From contig NZ_JBJHDO010000001.1 of NCBI RefSeq assembly GCF_050958605.1, positions 186,001 through 250,000 of the forward strand: DNA of 64,000 bases, in the 5' to 3' direction. A program made the translations under genes and the position numbers. The DNA is from G016756615 sp050958605. GTDB taxonomy: Bacteria; Pseudomonadota; Alphaproteobacteria; Rhizobiales; Rhizobiaceae. Shown one piece after another: positions 55,072 to 63,944 of the stretch. The notes beneath the pieces were generated by a model. That model saw only the letters and a program-made list of their open reading frames with translations. It had not been told where the DNA came from and did not search any database. Each line of letters opens with the position of its first letter. Within the stretch, counting starts at the first letter, position 1.

Positions 55072-55566
55072 TCATGGGGCCTGGCCTTCATTCTTTGCCC
55101 TCAGAAACAAGGCGAGGGCGGCAATGGTGGCTGCGACGGCGAGCCCAAATCCAAGAATATCTCTTGAGCCGTCCCAAGCTACCGCTTCACGCAGGAAGAG
55201 GACCGCAAGAACCGCTATGACAACGCTGACGAGGTGGGCCTTCAGGTCTTCTAAGTCCGCAAGCTTTAACCAGCGCGGCCGCTCTACAGTTTCGTCGACA
55301 AACAGCGCATATAGGCCGATGCCGATGATCCATACGGCGATCGCTATGAGAAAAACATCGACGCTCTCAACCACACCTACGGCATAGATCTTGGCGGCTG
55401 TCGGAGTAAATTCCGCTTTTCTAGCAGTGTCGATGATAGCGGCCGCCATCACGGCGATCTCATAGACAATCAAAGCTAATGAGGCGATCAAGGAGCCGAT
55501 CACAGGCAATACCATCATGTAACGGCTTGAAGCCAATATCCTTGCAAACATAGGCGTCCCAATCAT
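55072..55566 (-). CDS. YqhA-family (UPF0114) membrane protein
   Basis: A 164-residue protein from ATG 55566; the frame is open to 55611 and an ATG at 55551 is possible. FARILASSRYMMVLPVIGSL near the N-terminus and DVFLIAIAVWIIGIGLYALFVD in the middle are UPF0114 hallmarks. Four hydrophobic spans. The function is unknown. Confidence 0.85.
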   Translation of the reverse strand: MIGTPMFARILASSRYMMVLPVIGSLIASLALIVYEIAVMAAAIIDTARKAEFTPTAAKIYAVGVVESVDVFLIAIAVWIIGIGLYALFVDETVERPRWLKLADLEDLKAHLVSVVIAVLAVLFLREAVAWDGSRDILGFGLAVAATIAALALFLRAKNEGQAP

Positions 55567-55829
55567 GTCTTTGTGTCGGAAACGTCCTGGATTTCGCGGA
55601 GGCGGTTTCATCGAAGCCGATGGATCGTGAACAGGGCGTCATGACGGGTCCTGGCACAATGCTAGCAGCATGAGAGAGCAGGCCAGATTTGACAGGCTGC
55701 ACGGCCTAAGCCGAGGGAGAACCCATCGATGCATCGATGCGGTTGCGTTCTGTACGGCGGGGCTCTGCTGCCACTTCTTGAACGGTGGACGACAAGTCAG
55801 CTTGGCGCAGTCTTGCCGTCCGAGTTTTC

Positions 55830-56435
55830 TCAGGCGCCGAGCGCCAACCACAGCCCGCTTACGGCTGCCATGCCGCCGACGAACCGGGTGATCAAACGCC
55901 CCCGCTCCCCTCCGAAGATACGTCCAAGCTGCAGCCCGAGTCCGATGCCGCCGGCGTGGAGCATCGCAGTCGACAGCGCAAAGCCGATTCCGAAAGTGAT
56001 CGCGCCAGCCGCGCCCAGTTCGCCGCCATGAGCGTGGCCATGGAAAAAAGCGAAGAAAGCGACGATCACCATACCGGCCCAGGTTGGCACACGCAGGGCA
56101 ATGGCTGCCAGCAAGCCGATGGCCACCACCGATGCCAGGATCACCGGTTCGACGAACGGAAGCGGCAAGTTGAAAAGCGCAGCGGCGAAACCGATCACCA
56201 TGGTGCCGACGAAAGCGAGGGGAACCAGCCATAGCGCGGATTCCTGCTTGGCTTGGGCCGCGAGTAGCGCTGCCCACAGTCCGACGGCCACCATAGCGAG
56301 TATGTGGTCGAGGCCGAACAGCGGATGCGAGATGCCGGCAAGCAGAGAGCCGTGCTCGGCAGGATTAAGATGAGCGAAAGCGGGCGCGATCGATAAGTTA
56401 AGCGCCAGTATCGCAAGGATGAATTTCTTCAGCAT
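55830..56435 (-). CDS. HupE/UreJ-family metal permease
   Basis: A 201-residue inner-membrane protein with a cleavable signal (cut after APAFA) and about six or seven spans. HLNPAEHGSLLAGISHPLFGLDHILAMVAVGLWAA is the HupE/UreJ metal motif (HPxxGxDHxLxM), and FFHGHAHGGELG is the second His cluster. In urease clusters UreJ is proposed to import nickel; here it lies about 3.6 kb beyond ureC. Gap 55612-55829 next to it contains nothing I can support. Confidence 0.9.
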   Translation of the reverse strand: MLKKFILAILALNLSIAPAFAHLNPAEHGSLLAGISHPLFGLDHILAMVAVGLWAALLAAQAKQESALWLVPLAFVGTMVIGFAAALFNLPLPFVEPVILASVVAIGLLAAIALRVPTWAGMVIVAFFAFFHGHAHGGELGAAGAITFGIGFALSTAMLHAGGIGLGLQLGRIFGGERGRLITRFVGGMAAVSGLWLALGA

Positions 56436-56760
56436 GTCGGGTATCCCTCTCCCGCAATCGATCGTGTGCCTAGACCATATGGAACTTCAAGCACCCGGCT
56501 AAACACCGGATCATAACAATTGAACGAACCTTGAGCATGCTCTGTCAGCGACCGAAGGATAACAACATCCAGGTTGTGTGGAAAGCTCGTATACGACTGA
56601 CCGATTCATTTGCAGACAAATCGATCGCAGAGGTGCTGGCCCGGCAAAGGGGAGTATTGGCCGGCATGCTCGTCCGTATGCTGTCACGGCGTTTGGGCCT
56701 GTTGGGACAAGGGATCACCCGCCTCACTCCAGCCACTGCGTCTTCAGCAGCCGACAGCGA
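56436..56760. other. 325-bp region without a confident gene
   Basis: A 77-codon frame (56531-56764, plus strand, MSMLCQRPKDNN...) ends in an RRLGLLGQG stretch faintly like small basic proteins, but it has no clear ribosome site and no recognised family. No repeat or terminator stands out. Confidence 0.3.
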
Positions 56761-57666
56761 TTAGTTCCGCCGTACGGCTTCGACATGGCGAGGAAAATCG
56801 GCGGTCTCCATCAACGCACTGCAGCGGGCGAAACGGCCATCGGCATAGGCGCGGAAATCGTCGGCCGGATTGGCATTGGCGAGCTGAATGAGGCCCCACA
56901 GCGTCCACAGAAGGTCGCACATGGCTTTATAAATGACGATGCGGCCCCTTTCCCCCGGCCGCGGCTCCCTGCCGAAATAGGCGCGTATCATCTCCTCGTC
57001 CTGTTCGTCGTCGAACTTCGCCTCCACCGAGAGATCCCCGAGATCCCACATCGGGTCGTTCATGCCCGAATATTCCCAGTCGACCAGCCACATGCGATCA
57101 CCCTTGTCGAGGAAGTTCTCGCAGAGCGGATCGCAATGGCAGGCCACCAGAGGAAGGGGGTGCGCCGCGAGCGCCGAGCGTATCCCATCGGCCTCTCTCA
57201 CCACGTCGTGATAGCCTTTGGGCAAGTCGACATCCTTGGTCGAAAGGACCTTGAGATAGTCGTCGATCATGGCGAACAGTTCGAAGCGGAACGGGAACCG
57301 GGCTCCCGACCCATGCAGACGGCGGAAGATCTCGCCCGCACGTCTGGGGGAACCCTCGATCGACTTGAACTTCTCCGGAGACATGGTTTCGGCGCCATCG
57401 ATGAATCGCGTCGCCATCACGCCCGTGGCTTCGTCGAAATGCAGGACTTCCGGGCTGACGCCGGCGGTCGCTGCTTCGCGTGCGGCGACCGCTTCATTCG
57501 CTCGATCGATGTATTCCTCGGTGCCTTTGCCGGGGATACGCAGACATACGTCGCCGGCGCGATAAACACGGTTTGTCAGCCCGCCCAGCCGTTCCAAAGG
57601 TCCGGCGTAGCCAAGCAGTGGCGGAATGGTAGCCAAGATCCCACGGACATCCTCTTCCTCGATCAT
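56761..57666 (-). CDS. Choline/ethanolamine kinase-like phosphotransferase (APH superfamily), copy 1
   Basis: A 301-residue protein from ATG 57666, with GGGGAG 5 bp upstream. The N-lobe has LERLGGLTNRVYRAGDVCLRIPGKGTEEYIDR, as in LicA-type choline kinases. The catalytic loop is ACHCDPLCENFL with metal-binding DWEYSG. It probably phosphorylates an amino alcohol or similar small hydroxyl compound. It is divergent from the methyltransferase and resembles the kinase at 61025-61915. Confidence 0.82.
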   Translation of the reverse strand: MIEEEDVRGILATIPPLLGYAGPLERLGGLTNRVYRAGDVCLRIPGKGTEEYIDRANEAVAAREAATAGVSPEVLHFDEATGVMATRFIDGAETMSPEKFKSIEGSPRRAGEIFRRLHGSGARFPFRFELFAMIDDYLKVLSTKDVDLPKGYHDVVREADGIRSALAAHPLPLVACHCDPLCENFLDKGDRMWLVDWEYSGMNDPMWDLGDLSVEAKFDDEQDEEMIRAYFGREPRPGERGRIVIYKAMCDLLWTLWGLIQLANANPADDFRAYADGRFARCSALMETADFPRHVEAVRRN

Positions 57667-57757
57667 GGTCTCCCCTCTGATGTTCCGTTCGGACGGTTCC
57701 ACAAATTTGACCATTTGGCTATCATCCGCTGAGGCAGATTCAACCAGCGGAAGTGAG

Positions 57758-58390
57758 ATGACCGAAGAGAAACACAGCGGAGCGCTCGGCCAAGTCTATG
57801 CGGCGAAGCGGCCGGAGGAGCTCGCTGAACTCTATAACCGCTGGGCCGAAACCTACGATTCCGAAATGGCCGTTGCCGGCTATAGGCACCCCACGATCTG
57901 CCTCGCGTTGGTGGCACGCCATCTGCCGCGCGGCGCGGGGCCGCTGCTCGATGCAGGGGCGGGAACCGGACTGATCGGAGAGTGGCTCGCCATCATGGGC
58001 TATCCCCATGTCGAAGCGCTCGATATTTCGGAAGGCATGCTGGCTCAAGCGGCGCGCAAGGGCGCGTACGCCGCGCTCCATCGCCTTGCCCTCGGCGGTC
58101 CCTTGCCATTCGCGGACGCGACCTATGCCGGCATCGTATCGGCGGGCGTGTTCACGTCCGGCCATGTTGGGATTGAGGGACTCGACGAGTTGATCCGCAT
58201 CTGCCGGCCGGGCGGGGTACTTGTGCTGACCGTCAAGAACACGCTGTGGGAAGGAGGCTTTGCCGTGGGGATCACCGAGCTCGAAGCCAGGCGGATCGTT
58301 TCGCGTCTGGAAGAGACGAGCCCTTACGTCTCGATGCCGGGAGAGGCCGGCACGGTACCGAGCCGCGGCCTCGTGTTGCGGAAAGTTTAG
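57758..58390 (+). CDS. Class I SAM-dependent methyltransferase
   Basis: A 210-residue protein from ATG 57758. YNRWAETYDSEM precedes the SAM motif LLDAGAGTGLIGEWL. VEALDISEGMLAQAARKGAY is motif II and a PLPFADATYAGIVSAGVF segment follows. It is similar to Williams-Beuren WBSCR27/METTL27-type enzymes, which have no assigned substrate. Its place near choline-kinase-like and dimethylglycine-dehydrogenase-like genes hints at methylated amines. Confidence 0.83.
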   Translation: MTEEKHSGALGQVYAAKRPEELAELYNRWAETYDSEMAVAGYRHPTICLALVARHLPRGAGPLLDAGAGTGLIGEWLAIMGYPHVEALDISEGMLAQAARKGAYAALHRLALGGPLPFADATYAGIVSAGVFTSGHVGIEGLDELIRICRPGGVLVLTVKNTLWEGGFAVGITELEARRIVSRLEETSPYVSMPGEAGTVPSRGLVLRKV

Positions 58391-58402
58391 GGATACCGCT
58401 GG

Positions 58403-58570
58403 GTGCGTCCTTAAGGCTCGCTTCGCTCGCACCGCAGGATGAGGGCGGTCGGCGCTGCGACCTCAGAAGAGTTCCCTTTAGGCTCGGTTCGGGGGCGCCT
58501 AGGGATGAGAGCCATGGCGTCACCCATCCTCATCCTGAGGTGCGAGCGCAGCGAGCCTCGAAGGACGCAC
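58403..58570. repeat. 168-bp inverted repeat between convergent genes
   Basis: Arms 58403-58444 and 58528-58570 pair at about 90 percent (GTGCGTCCTT ends, GCTCGCACC, CAGGATGAGG). A solo arm of the same family is at 32550-32588. It fills the gap between the convergent methyltransferase and dehydrogenase genes and may act as terminator. Confidence 0.85.
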
Positions 58571-58586
58571 GAGCAAGCAAGGCCTG

Positions 58587-61028
58587 CTATTGTCTGATCC
58601 GCTCTCCCGGAGGATCGTAAAGCGGCTGCAGATGCAGACTGGCAGGGATCCGATCCATTGCCGCGACCAACTCGTAGGAACCGGCGGCAAGATAAGTCTC
58701 GTCCACCCCGTCGGGATTGCGGACATAGCCGTATCCGATGTTCTTGCCGATCGTGTAACCGTAGCCGCCGCTGGTCAGGTAACCGACAGGCTCACCGTCG
58801 CGCAGGATTGTCTCACGCCCGACGAGCACCACGTTTGGATCGTCGACGGTGAAAGCGGCGAGGACCTTCTTGGGACGCGTGCCCCTCGCCTCTTCCAGTG
58901 CACGTCTGCCGAGGAAATCGACATTCTTGCGCAGCTTGACGGCCCACCCCAGACCGGCTTCCAAGGGCGTGTCGTTGGGTGTGATGTCCGCCCCCCAGGC
59001 TCGATAGCCCTTTTCCAGTCGCAGCGATTCCATGGCGCGATAGCCCACCGGCCGCACACCGAATGGCTCGCCTGCCGTCATCAGGGCATCGAAGATCTCC
59101 CCTGTCGCTGAGATCGGCACGTGCAACTCCCAGCCGAGCTCCCCTACGTAGGTGACGCGCAGCGCCCGGACGGGATGCCCCGCGATCTCGATCTCGCGGA
59201 CATGGGCGAAAGGAAAGGCCGTGTTGGAAACATCGGCGTCGGTCACTTGCTTGAGGACCTGCCTGGCGCTCGGTCCCATCAGCGACAGCGTGCCGAAATC
59301 CTCGGTGACATCGGTCAGCACTGCTTGCGTATGCCGGCCCAACTGACTGCGGATCCAGGCGAAGTCGTGGCTGCGGAAGCCGGTCCCGGTGACGATGTAG
59401 TAGCGGTCCTCGGCCAGGCGGGCGACCGTGAGGTCGGCCTCGATGCCACCGCGACGATTGAGGAACTGGGTATAGGTCAGCCGCCCCACCGGCTTCTGGA
59501 CGTCGTTGGCGCAGATCCAGTCGAGCGCTTTCTGCGCATCCGCTCCCGCAAGCTCGTATTTCGCGAAGGACGACTGGTCGAAGATGCCGACCTTCTCGCG
59601 AACGTGCCGATGCTCCTCGCCGACAGGCTCGAACCAGTTCTGCCGACCCATCGAATAGATATCCTTCGGTTCCATCCCTTCGGGGGCGAACCAGTTGGGT
59701 CGCTCCCAGCCGAGTTTCGAACCGAACACTGCGCGGTGCGCTTTCAATCGCTGATAAAGTGGCGAGACGATCGTCGGACGGGCACTTTCGTATTCTTCCT
59801 GCGGGAATGCGATCGTGTAATGCTTGCCATAGGCCTCGAGCGTGCGGTCGTGGACCCATTGACGATCGCGATGAAGGCTTGAGAAGCGGGTGATGTCGAC
59901 CGGCCAGAGGTCGAGCGGGGCTTCGCCGTCGACCACCCACTGTGCGAGCACCCAGCCGGCGCCTCCGCCCGATGCTATGCCGAAGGCGTTGAAGCCGGCG
60001 CCGACGAACATGTTGGCGCATTCGGGGGCGCGGCCGAGGATGAAATTGCCGTCCGGCGTGAAGCTCTCCGGCCCGTTGATCATCTGCTTGACCCCGACAT
60101 GGGCGAGCGCAGGCACCCGTTCGATTGCCTGGGTCATATGCTGCTCGAAATGGTCGAAATCGTCGTCGAACAGCCGGAACTCCCAGTCCGCGGGCACATC
60201 ACCCATGGTCCACGCCTGAGGATTCGGCTCGTAGCCACCCATGACCAGTCCGCCGACCTCTTCCTTGAAGTAGGTGCGCCGGTCGGGGTCGCGGATCGTC
60301 GGTGCTTTGGTGGCGAGTCCGTCGAGCTTCTCGGTGACGATGTACTGGTGCTTGACCGGCTGCAAAGGCACGTTCACGCCGGCCATGGCGCCGAGCTGCC
60401 GGGCCCACTGGCCGGCGCAGTTGACCACCTTGTCGCAGGCGATGTCGCCCTTGTCGGTTTTCACCTTGGCTATGTGTCCGCCCTCGATCTCGAAGCCGAT
60501 GACGCGCACGCCCTCGAACAGTTTCGCTCCGTGCAGGCGCGCGCCTTTGGCCAGGGACTGCGTGATGTCGGACGGGTTTGCCTGGCCATCCGTCGGCAGC
60601 CATGAGGCTCCGACGAGATCCCCCACCTCCATCAGCGGCCACATCGCTTTCACTTCGCTCGGCGAAAGCAGGTGCATCTCCATGCCGAAGCTTTTCGCGG
60701 TGGTAGCCAGCCGGCGGAATTCCGTCCAGCGATCCCCGTTGGTGGCGAGCCTCAGGCAGCCCGTCATTTTCCAGCCGGTAGCGAGCCCGGTCTCCTGGTC
60801 GAGCCGCTTGTAGAGATCGACGGAATATTTGAGCACGCGCGTGATGGAGGCGGAGGAGCGGAGTTGCCCGACCAGTCCGGCTGCGTGCCAGGTCGAACCC
60901 GAAGTCAGGCGCCCCTGCTCGAGCAGGACCACCTCGGCCTTGTGGTCCCGCGCCAGATGATAGGCCGTGGAGCAACCGATGATCCCGCCGCCGATCACGA
61001 CGATCTCTGCATGGGAGGGAAGGGTCAT
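58587..61028 (-). CDS. Dimethylglycine/sarcosine dehydrogenase-like flavoprotein with aminomethyltransferase domain
   Basis: An 813-residue protein from ATG 61028. The N-terminal DAO-type FAD domain (about 7-370) has IVVIGGGIIGCSTAYHLA and SGSTWHAAGLVGQLRSS, with the histidine that often carries covalent FAD. A linker of FAO_M type follows. The GCV_T-like folate-binding domain covers about 435-810 (FDQSSFAKYELAGADA, YVGELGWELHVP, ESLRLEKGYRAWGADITPNDTPLEAGL). It oxidatively removes a methyl from an N-methyl amine and passes it to tetrahydrofolate. ATGA overlap with the upstream kinase. Confidence 0.9.
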   Translation of the reverse strand: MTLPSHAEIVVIGGGIIGCSTAYHLARDHKAEVVLLEQGRLTSGSTWHAAGLVGQLRSSASITRVLKYSVDLYKRLDQETGLATGWKMTGCLRLATNGDRWTEFRRLATTAKSFGMEMHLLSPSEVKAMWPLMEVGDLVGASWLPTDGQANPSDITQSLAKGARLHGAKLFEGVRVIGFEIEGGHIAKVKTDKGDIACDKVVNCAGQWARQLGAMAGVNVPLQPVKHQYIVTEKLDGLATKAPTIRDPDRRTYFKEEVGGLVMGGYEPNPQAWTMGDVPADWEFRLFDDDFDHFEQHMTQAIERVPALAHVGVKQMINGPESFTPDGNFILGRAPECANMFVGAGFNAFGIASGGGAGWVLAQWVVDGEAPLDLWPVDITRFSSLHRDRQWVHDRTLEAYGKHYTIAFPQEEYESARPTIVSPLYQRLKAHRAVFGSKLGWERPNWFAPEGMEPKDIYSMGRQNWFEPVGEEHRHVREKVGIFDQSSFAKYELAGADAQKALDWICANDVQKPVGRLTYTQFLNRRGGIEADLTVARLAEDRYYIVTGTGFRSHDFAWIRSQLGRHTQAVLTDVTEDFGTLSLMGPSARQVLKQVTDADVSNTAFPFAHVREIEIAGHPVRALRVTYVGELGWELHVPISATGEIFDALMTAGEPFGVRPVGYRAMESLRLEKGYRAWGADITPNDTPLEAGLGWAVKLRKNVDFLGRRALEEARGTRPKKVLAAFTVDDPNVVLVGRETILRDGEPVGYLTSGGYGYTIGKNIGYGYVRNPDGVDETYLAAGSYELVAAMDRIPASLHLQPLYDPPGERIRQ

Positions 61029-61915
61029 GATTCGGCCTTTCCGTAGGTCGTGCGATAGCGCTCGAGTGCGACGTCGAGGCGGAAGAGGTTCTCCGCGGTA
61101 TAGGCCACGTAGTCGACGCCGGGCGCAGTGAGATAGAGTTCCGAAACCATGCTCCACATGGCCTCGCGCAGCAGCGAGGCACATTGCATGGCGGCATGCG
61201 ATCGTCGGATGGCAGGTTCGGGCTCGCGCTCGAAATAGGCGGTGAGCAGCCGGAGCGACTCCTCGTCGTTCATGCCCGCATTGGAGGCCGCCCCGGCAAG
61301 ATCGAACATTGCCGTGGAGAAGCCTGCATATTCGAAATCGATCAGCCAGAGCCTGTCGCCGTCATCGAGGAAATTGGCCGGCAGCAGATCGTTGTGGCCG
61401 AAGACGATAGGGAGCGGCGTCTGTGCTCTCTCCAGCTCTTCGGCGAGGGCGAGATAGGCCGGCAGCTCCTGCGCCAGCCGGCTGCCGCCCTGCTCGAGCG
61501 TGCGCGCATAGTCGCGGATGACGTGGAAGACCCAGAACATGAAGCCGGGGCCGGAAACATGTCGTGGCATCTCCCGGTGGAAGGCTTTGATCAGGTGCCC
61601 GATGCGTTCGGGAGCGGCACGCACGTCCTCGGCACTGTAGGTCCTTGCCCCGATATAAGCCGATACCATCACCCCCGGCGCCGAATATCGCAGCTCGGGG
61701 GCGAAGCCGGCCCTGTGCGCGGCCTGTGCCGTCATGATCTCACGGTCGCGGAAGACGTGATGGAACGGATAGTCCTTGCCGAAGCGCACGACATGCCTGC
61801 CCACAGCGTCGGTGACGAGATAGCTCTCATTGCTGATGCCGCCGCGCAACGGTTCGATGGTGACGGGGCCCGTCCAGCACGGCAGCGACCGGATCTTCAG
61901 GTCCGTGTCCTTCAT
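61025..61915 (-). CDS. Choline kinase-like phosphotransferase (APH superfamily), copy 2
   Basis: A 296-residue protein. PLRGGISNESYLVTDAVGRHVVRFGKDYPFH is the N-lobe. The catalytic loop is FGHNDLLPANFLDDG and the metal site is LIDFEYAGFSTAMFDLAG. Start and stop overlap the neighbouring permease and dehydrogenase genes by ATGA, so all three form one operon. The likely substrate is an amino alcohol brought in by the transporter; this is inferred from context. Confidence 0.85.
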   Translation of the reverse strand: MKDTDLKIRSLPCWTGPVTIEPLRGGISNESYLVTDAVGRHVVRFGKDYPFHHVFRDREIMTAQAAHRAGFAPELRYSAPGVMVSAYIGARTYSAEDVRAAPERIGHLIKAFHREMPRHVSGPGFMFWVFHVIRDYARTLEQGGSRLAQELPAYLALAEELERAQTPLPIVFGHNDLLPANFLDDGDRLWLIDFEYAGFSTAMFDLAGAASNAGMNDEESLRLLTAYFEREPEPAIRRSHAAMQCASLLREAMWSMVSELYLTAPGVDYVAYTAENLFRLDVALERYRTTYGKAES

Positions 61916-63942
61916 GCGCTCTCCAGCCCGAGACGTGCTTTCGTACGGGCGGCACCGGCCGAGATCAGCCGGTCCGCGATGATGGCGATGAAGGCGACCG
62001 CAAGCCCGGCCACGATGCCGCGCCCCGTATCGGCCTTGGTCAGTGCGATATAGACCTCCTGGCCGAGATCGCGCGTGCCGACCAGCGCCGTGATGACCAG
62101 CATGGAAAGGGCGAACATGATGGTCTGGTTGATGCCGAGCATGATCTCTGGCAACGCCAGCTTGAGCTTGATCTTGACGAGCAGTTGCCAGGGCGTGCAG
62201 CCCATCGCTCGGCCTGCCTCGATGAGGCGCGGATCGATCTTCGTGATGCCTAGCACCGTGTAGCGTATTGCCGGTGCGATGGCGAAGGCGACGACGGCGA
62301 TCATGGCGGTGAAGTCACCGACCCGGAACAGCATCACGGCGGGCATCAGGTAGACGAAGGAGGGCAGGGTCTGAAGCGTGTCGATCACCACCTGCACCCA
62401 GCGCCACAGCCTGGCGCTTTCGGCTGCCGCGATGCCGATCGGGATGCCGAGACACGCCGCGATCACCACGGAGATACCGCACAGATAGACCGTGACCATG
62501 GCCTTCTCCCATTGACCGGTGGCGGCGATCAGGAACGCGAGGAGACCGACCAGTGCCGCCAGCCTGATGCCGCCGAGACGATAACCGGTAAAGGCAAGCA
62601 AGCCCACGACGCCGAGCCAGGGCAGGCTGGCAAGCAGCCGCTTGAGAGGCACCAGTATGTTGAGCAGCACCACGTTCTTGGCGGCTTCGAGCGCGTCGAA
62701 GAAGTTGACGTTGATCCAGGCGACGAGATCGGACCAGAACGGAGCGGTCGAGATCTGCAGGTTTTCCGGATATGCCTGTACGGCCGGCACGACGAGACCG
62801 ACGATGGCGGTGACGGCAATGACGACCACGGCGGACAGCGTATAGGGATGTCGCCCCGCGAAGCTGCTGCTGCGGGAATGCGCAGAAGAGTCGCCGGCGC
62901 GATCGGCGAAAGCCTGGCTCAACCGATCGAGGGCTATGGCCAGCGCCACAATGGCGAGCCCCGCCTCCAGCCCTGCGCCGATATCGAGACGCCGGAGTGC
63001 CGCCAGCACGTCGAAACCGAGGCCTCCCGCTCCGATCATCGAGGCGATGATGACCATGTTGAGCGAGAGCATGATGACCTGGTTGACGCCGACCATCAGG
63101 CTTTCCCTCGCCGAGGGAACCAGCACTCGCCACGTCATCTGGCGTCGCGTACAACCGATCATCCGGCCGAGATCGTGGATTTCCGACGGTACCGAGCGCA
63201 GCGCGAGCACCGTAATGCGGGTCATCGGCGGCATGGCATAGATCAGCGTCGCCACGATCGCCGCCGTCGGACCGAAGCCGAACAGGAACAGGATCGGCAC
63301 GAGGTAGGCGAAGACCGGGATGGTCTGCATCAGGTCGAGCACCGGAGTCAGCACCGTCTCGAAACGTGGCCAGCGATGGGCGGCGACGCCTAGCAGCAGG
63401 CCTCCGATGGCACCCAGCGGCACGGCGACGACGATGGAAGAGAGCGTGACCATGGCGCTGTTCCATTGGCCGAAGACCGCAAGGAAGCCGAAACAGGCTC
63501 CGGCCAGGATCGCCAGCTGCCGCCCGCCGGCATAAAGACCCGCCAGCGAGGCGACGGCGATGACCGCGACCCAGGAAAGCGGCGGCACCATCTGCACGGC
63601 GCCGGAACCCTGCCCCGACAGAAAGCCCGTCGCCAGCAGACTGAGTGCCAGCCGATAAGGAACATCGACCATCGCGGCGATGAAACGCGTCAGCTCCTGG
63701 AAGGTGAAAAGGCCGAAGCTCGCATCGTTGAGCAGCCATTTCATGACGTCGCTAATCCAGCGCGCGGCCGGGATCGTTAGCGATTTTGGATAATCGAACG
63801 CCCAGCCGACGAGATCTTCGCCGAACTGCCAGAGCAGGACGAAGGCGGCGAGCGCGATCGCCCACGCTATCGGCAGTCTGAAGCCGGTATGGTGCAGCGG
63901 GCGGCCGATCGTTTCCGTCGTCTGGACATAAGGCGTCGCCAT
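61912..63942 (-). CDS. Fused double permease of a glycine betaine/proline-type ABC importer
   Basis: A 676-residue inner-membrane protein with two ProW-like permease units. Unit 1 is about 150-350 (DLGRMIGCTRRQMTWRVLVPSA as coupling loop; ASMIGAGGLGFDVLAAL). Unit 2 is about 475-665 (EAGRAMGCTPWQLLVKIKLKLALP; VGTRDLGQEVYIAL). About 14 hydrophobic segments. ProW is normally a single unit that dimerises, so this is a covalent dimer. The ATPase lies just upstream, and the stop overlaps the kinase start. Confidence 0.9.
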   Translation of the reverse strand: MATPYVQTTETIGRPLHHTGFRLPIAWAIALAAFVLLWQFGEDLVGWAFDYPKSLTIPAARWISDVMKWLLNDASFGLFTFQELTRFIAAMVDVPYRLALSLLATGFLSGQGSGAVQMVPPLSWVAVIAVASLAGLYAGGRQLAILAGACFGFLAVFGQWNSAMVTLSSIVVAVPLGAIGGLLLGVAAHRWPRFETVLTPVLDLMQTIPVFAYLVPILFLFGFGPTAAIVATLIYAMPPMTRITVLALRSVPSEIHDLGRMIGCTRRQMTWRVLVPSARESLMVGVNQVIMLSLNMVIIASMIGAGGLGFDVLAALRRLDIGAGLEAGLAIVALAIALDRLSQAFADRAGDSSAHSRSSSFAGRHPYTLSAVVVIAVTAIVGLVVPAVQAYPENLQISTAPFWSDLVAWINVNFFDALEAAKNVVLLNILVPLKRLLASLPWLGVVGLLAFTGYRLGGIRLAALVGLLAFLIAATGQWEKAMVTVYLCGISVVIAACLGIPIGIAAAESARLWRWVQVVIDTLQTLPSFVYLMPAVMLFRVGDFTAMIAVVAFAIAPAIRYTVLGITKIDPRLIEAGRAMGCTPWQLLVKIKLKLALPEIMLGINQTIMFALSMLVITALVGTRDLGQEVYIALTKADTGRGIVAGLAVAFIAIIADRLISAGAARTKARLGLESA

Positions 63943-63944
63943 CG

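Noticed and set aside
55612..55829. Frames between yqhA and hupE
   Set aside because: Short, without a ribosome site or recognisable product; no decayed gene could be aligned by eye.
56531..56764. 77-codon plus-strand frame
   Set aside because: No clear ribosome site and no family match. It overlaps the end of the kinase gene by a few bases; kept only as a low-confidence note.
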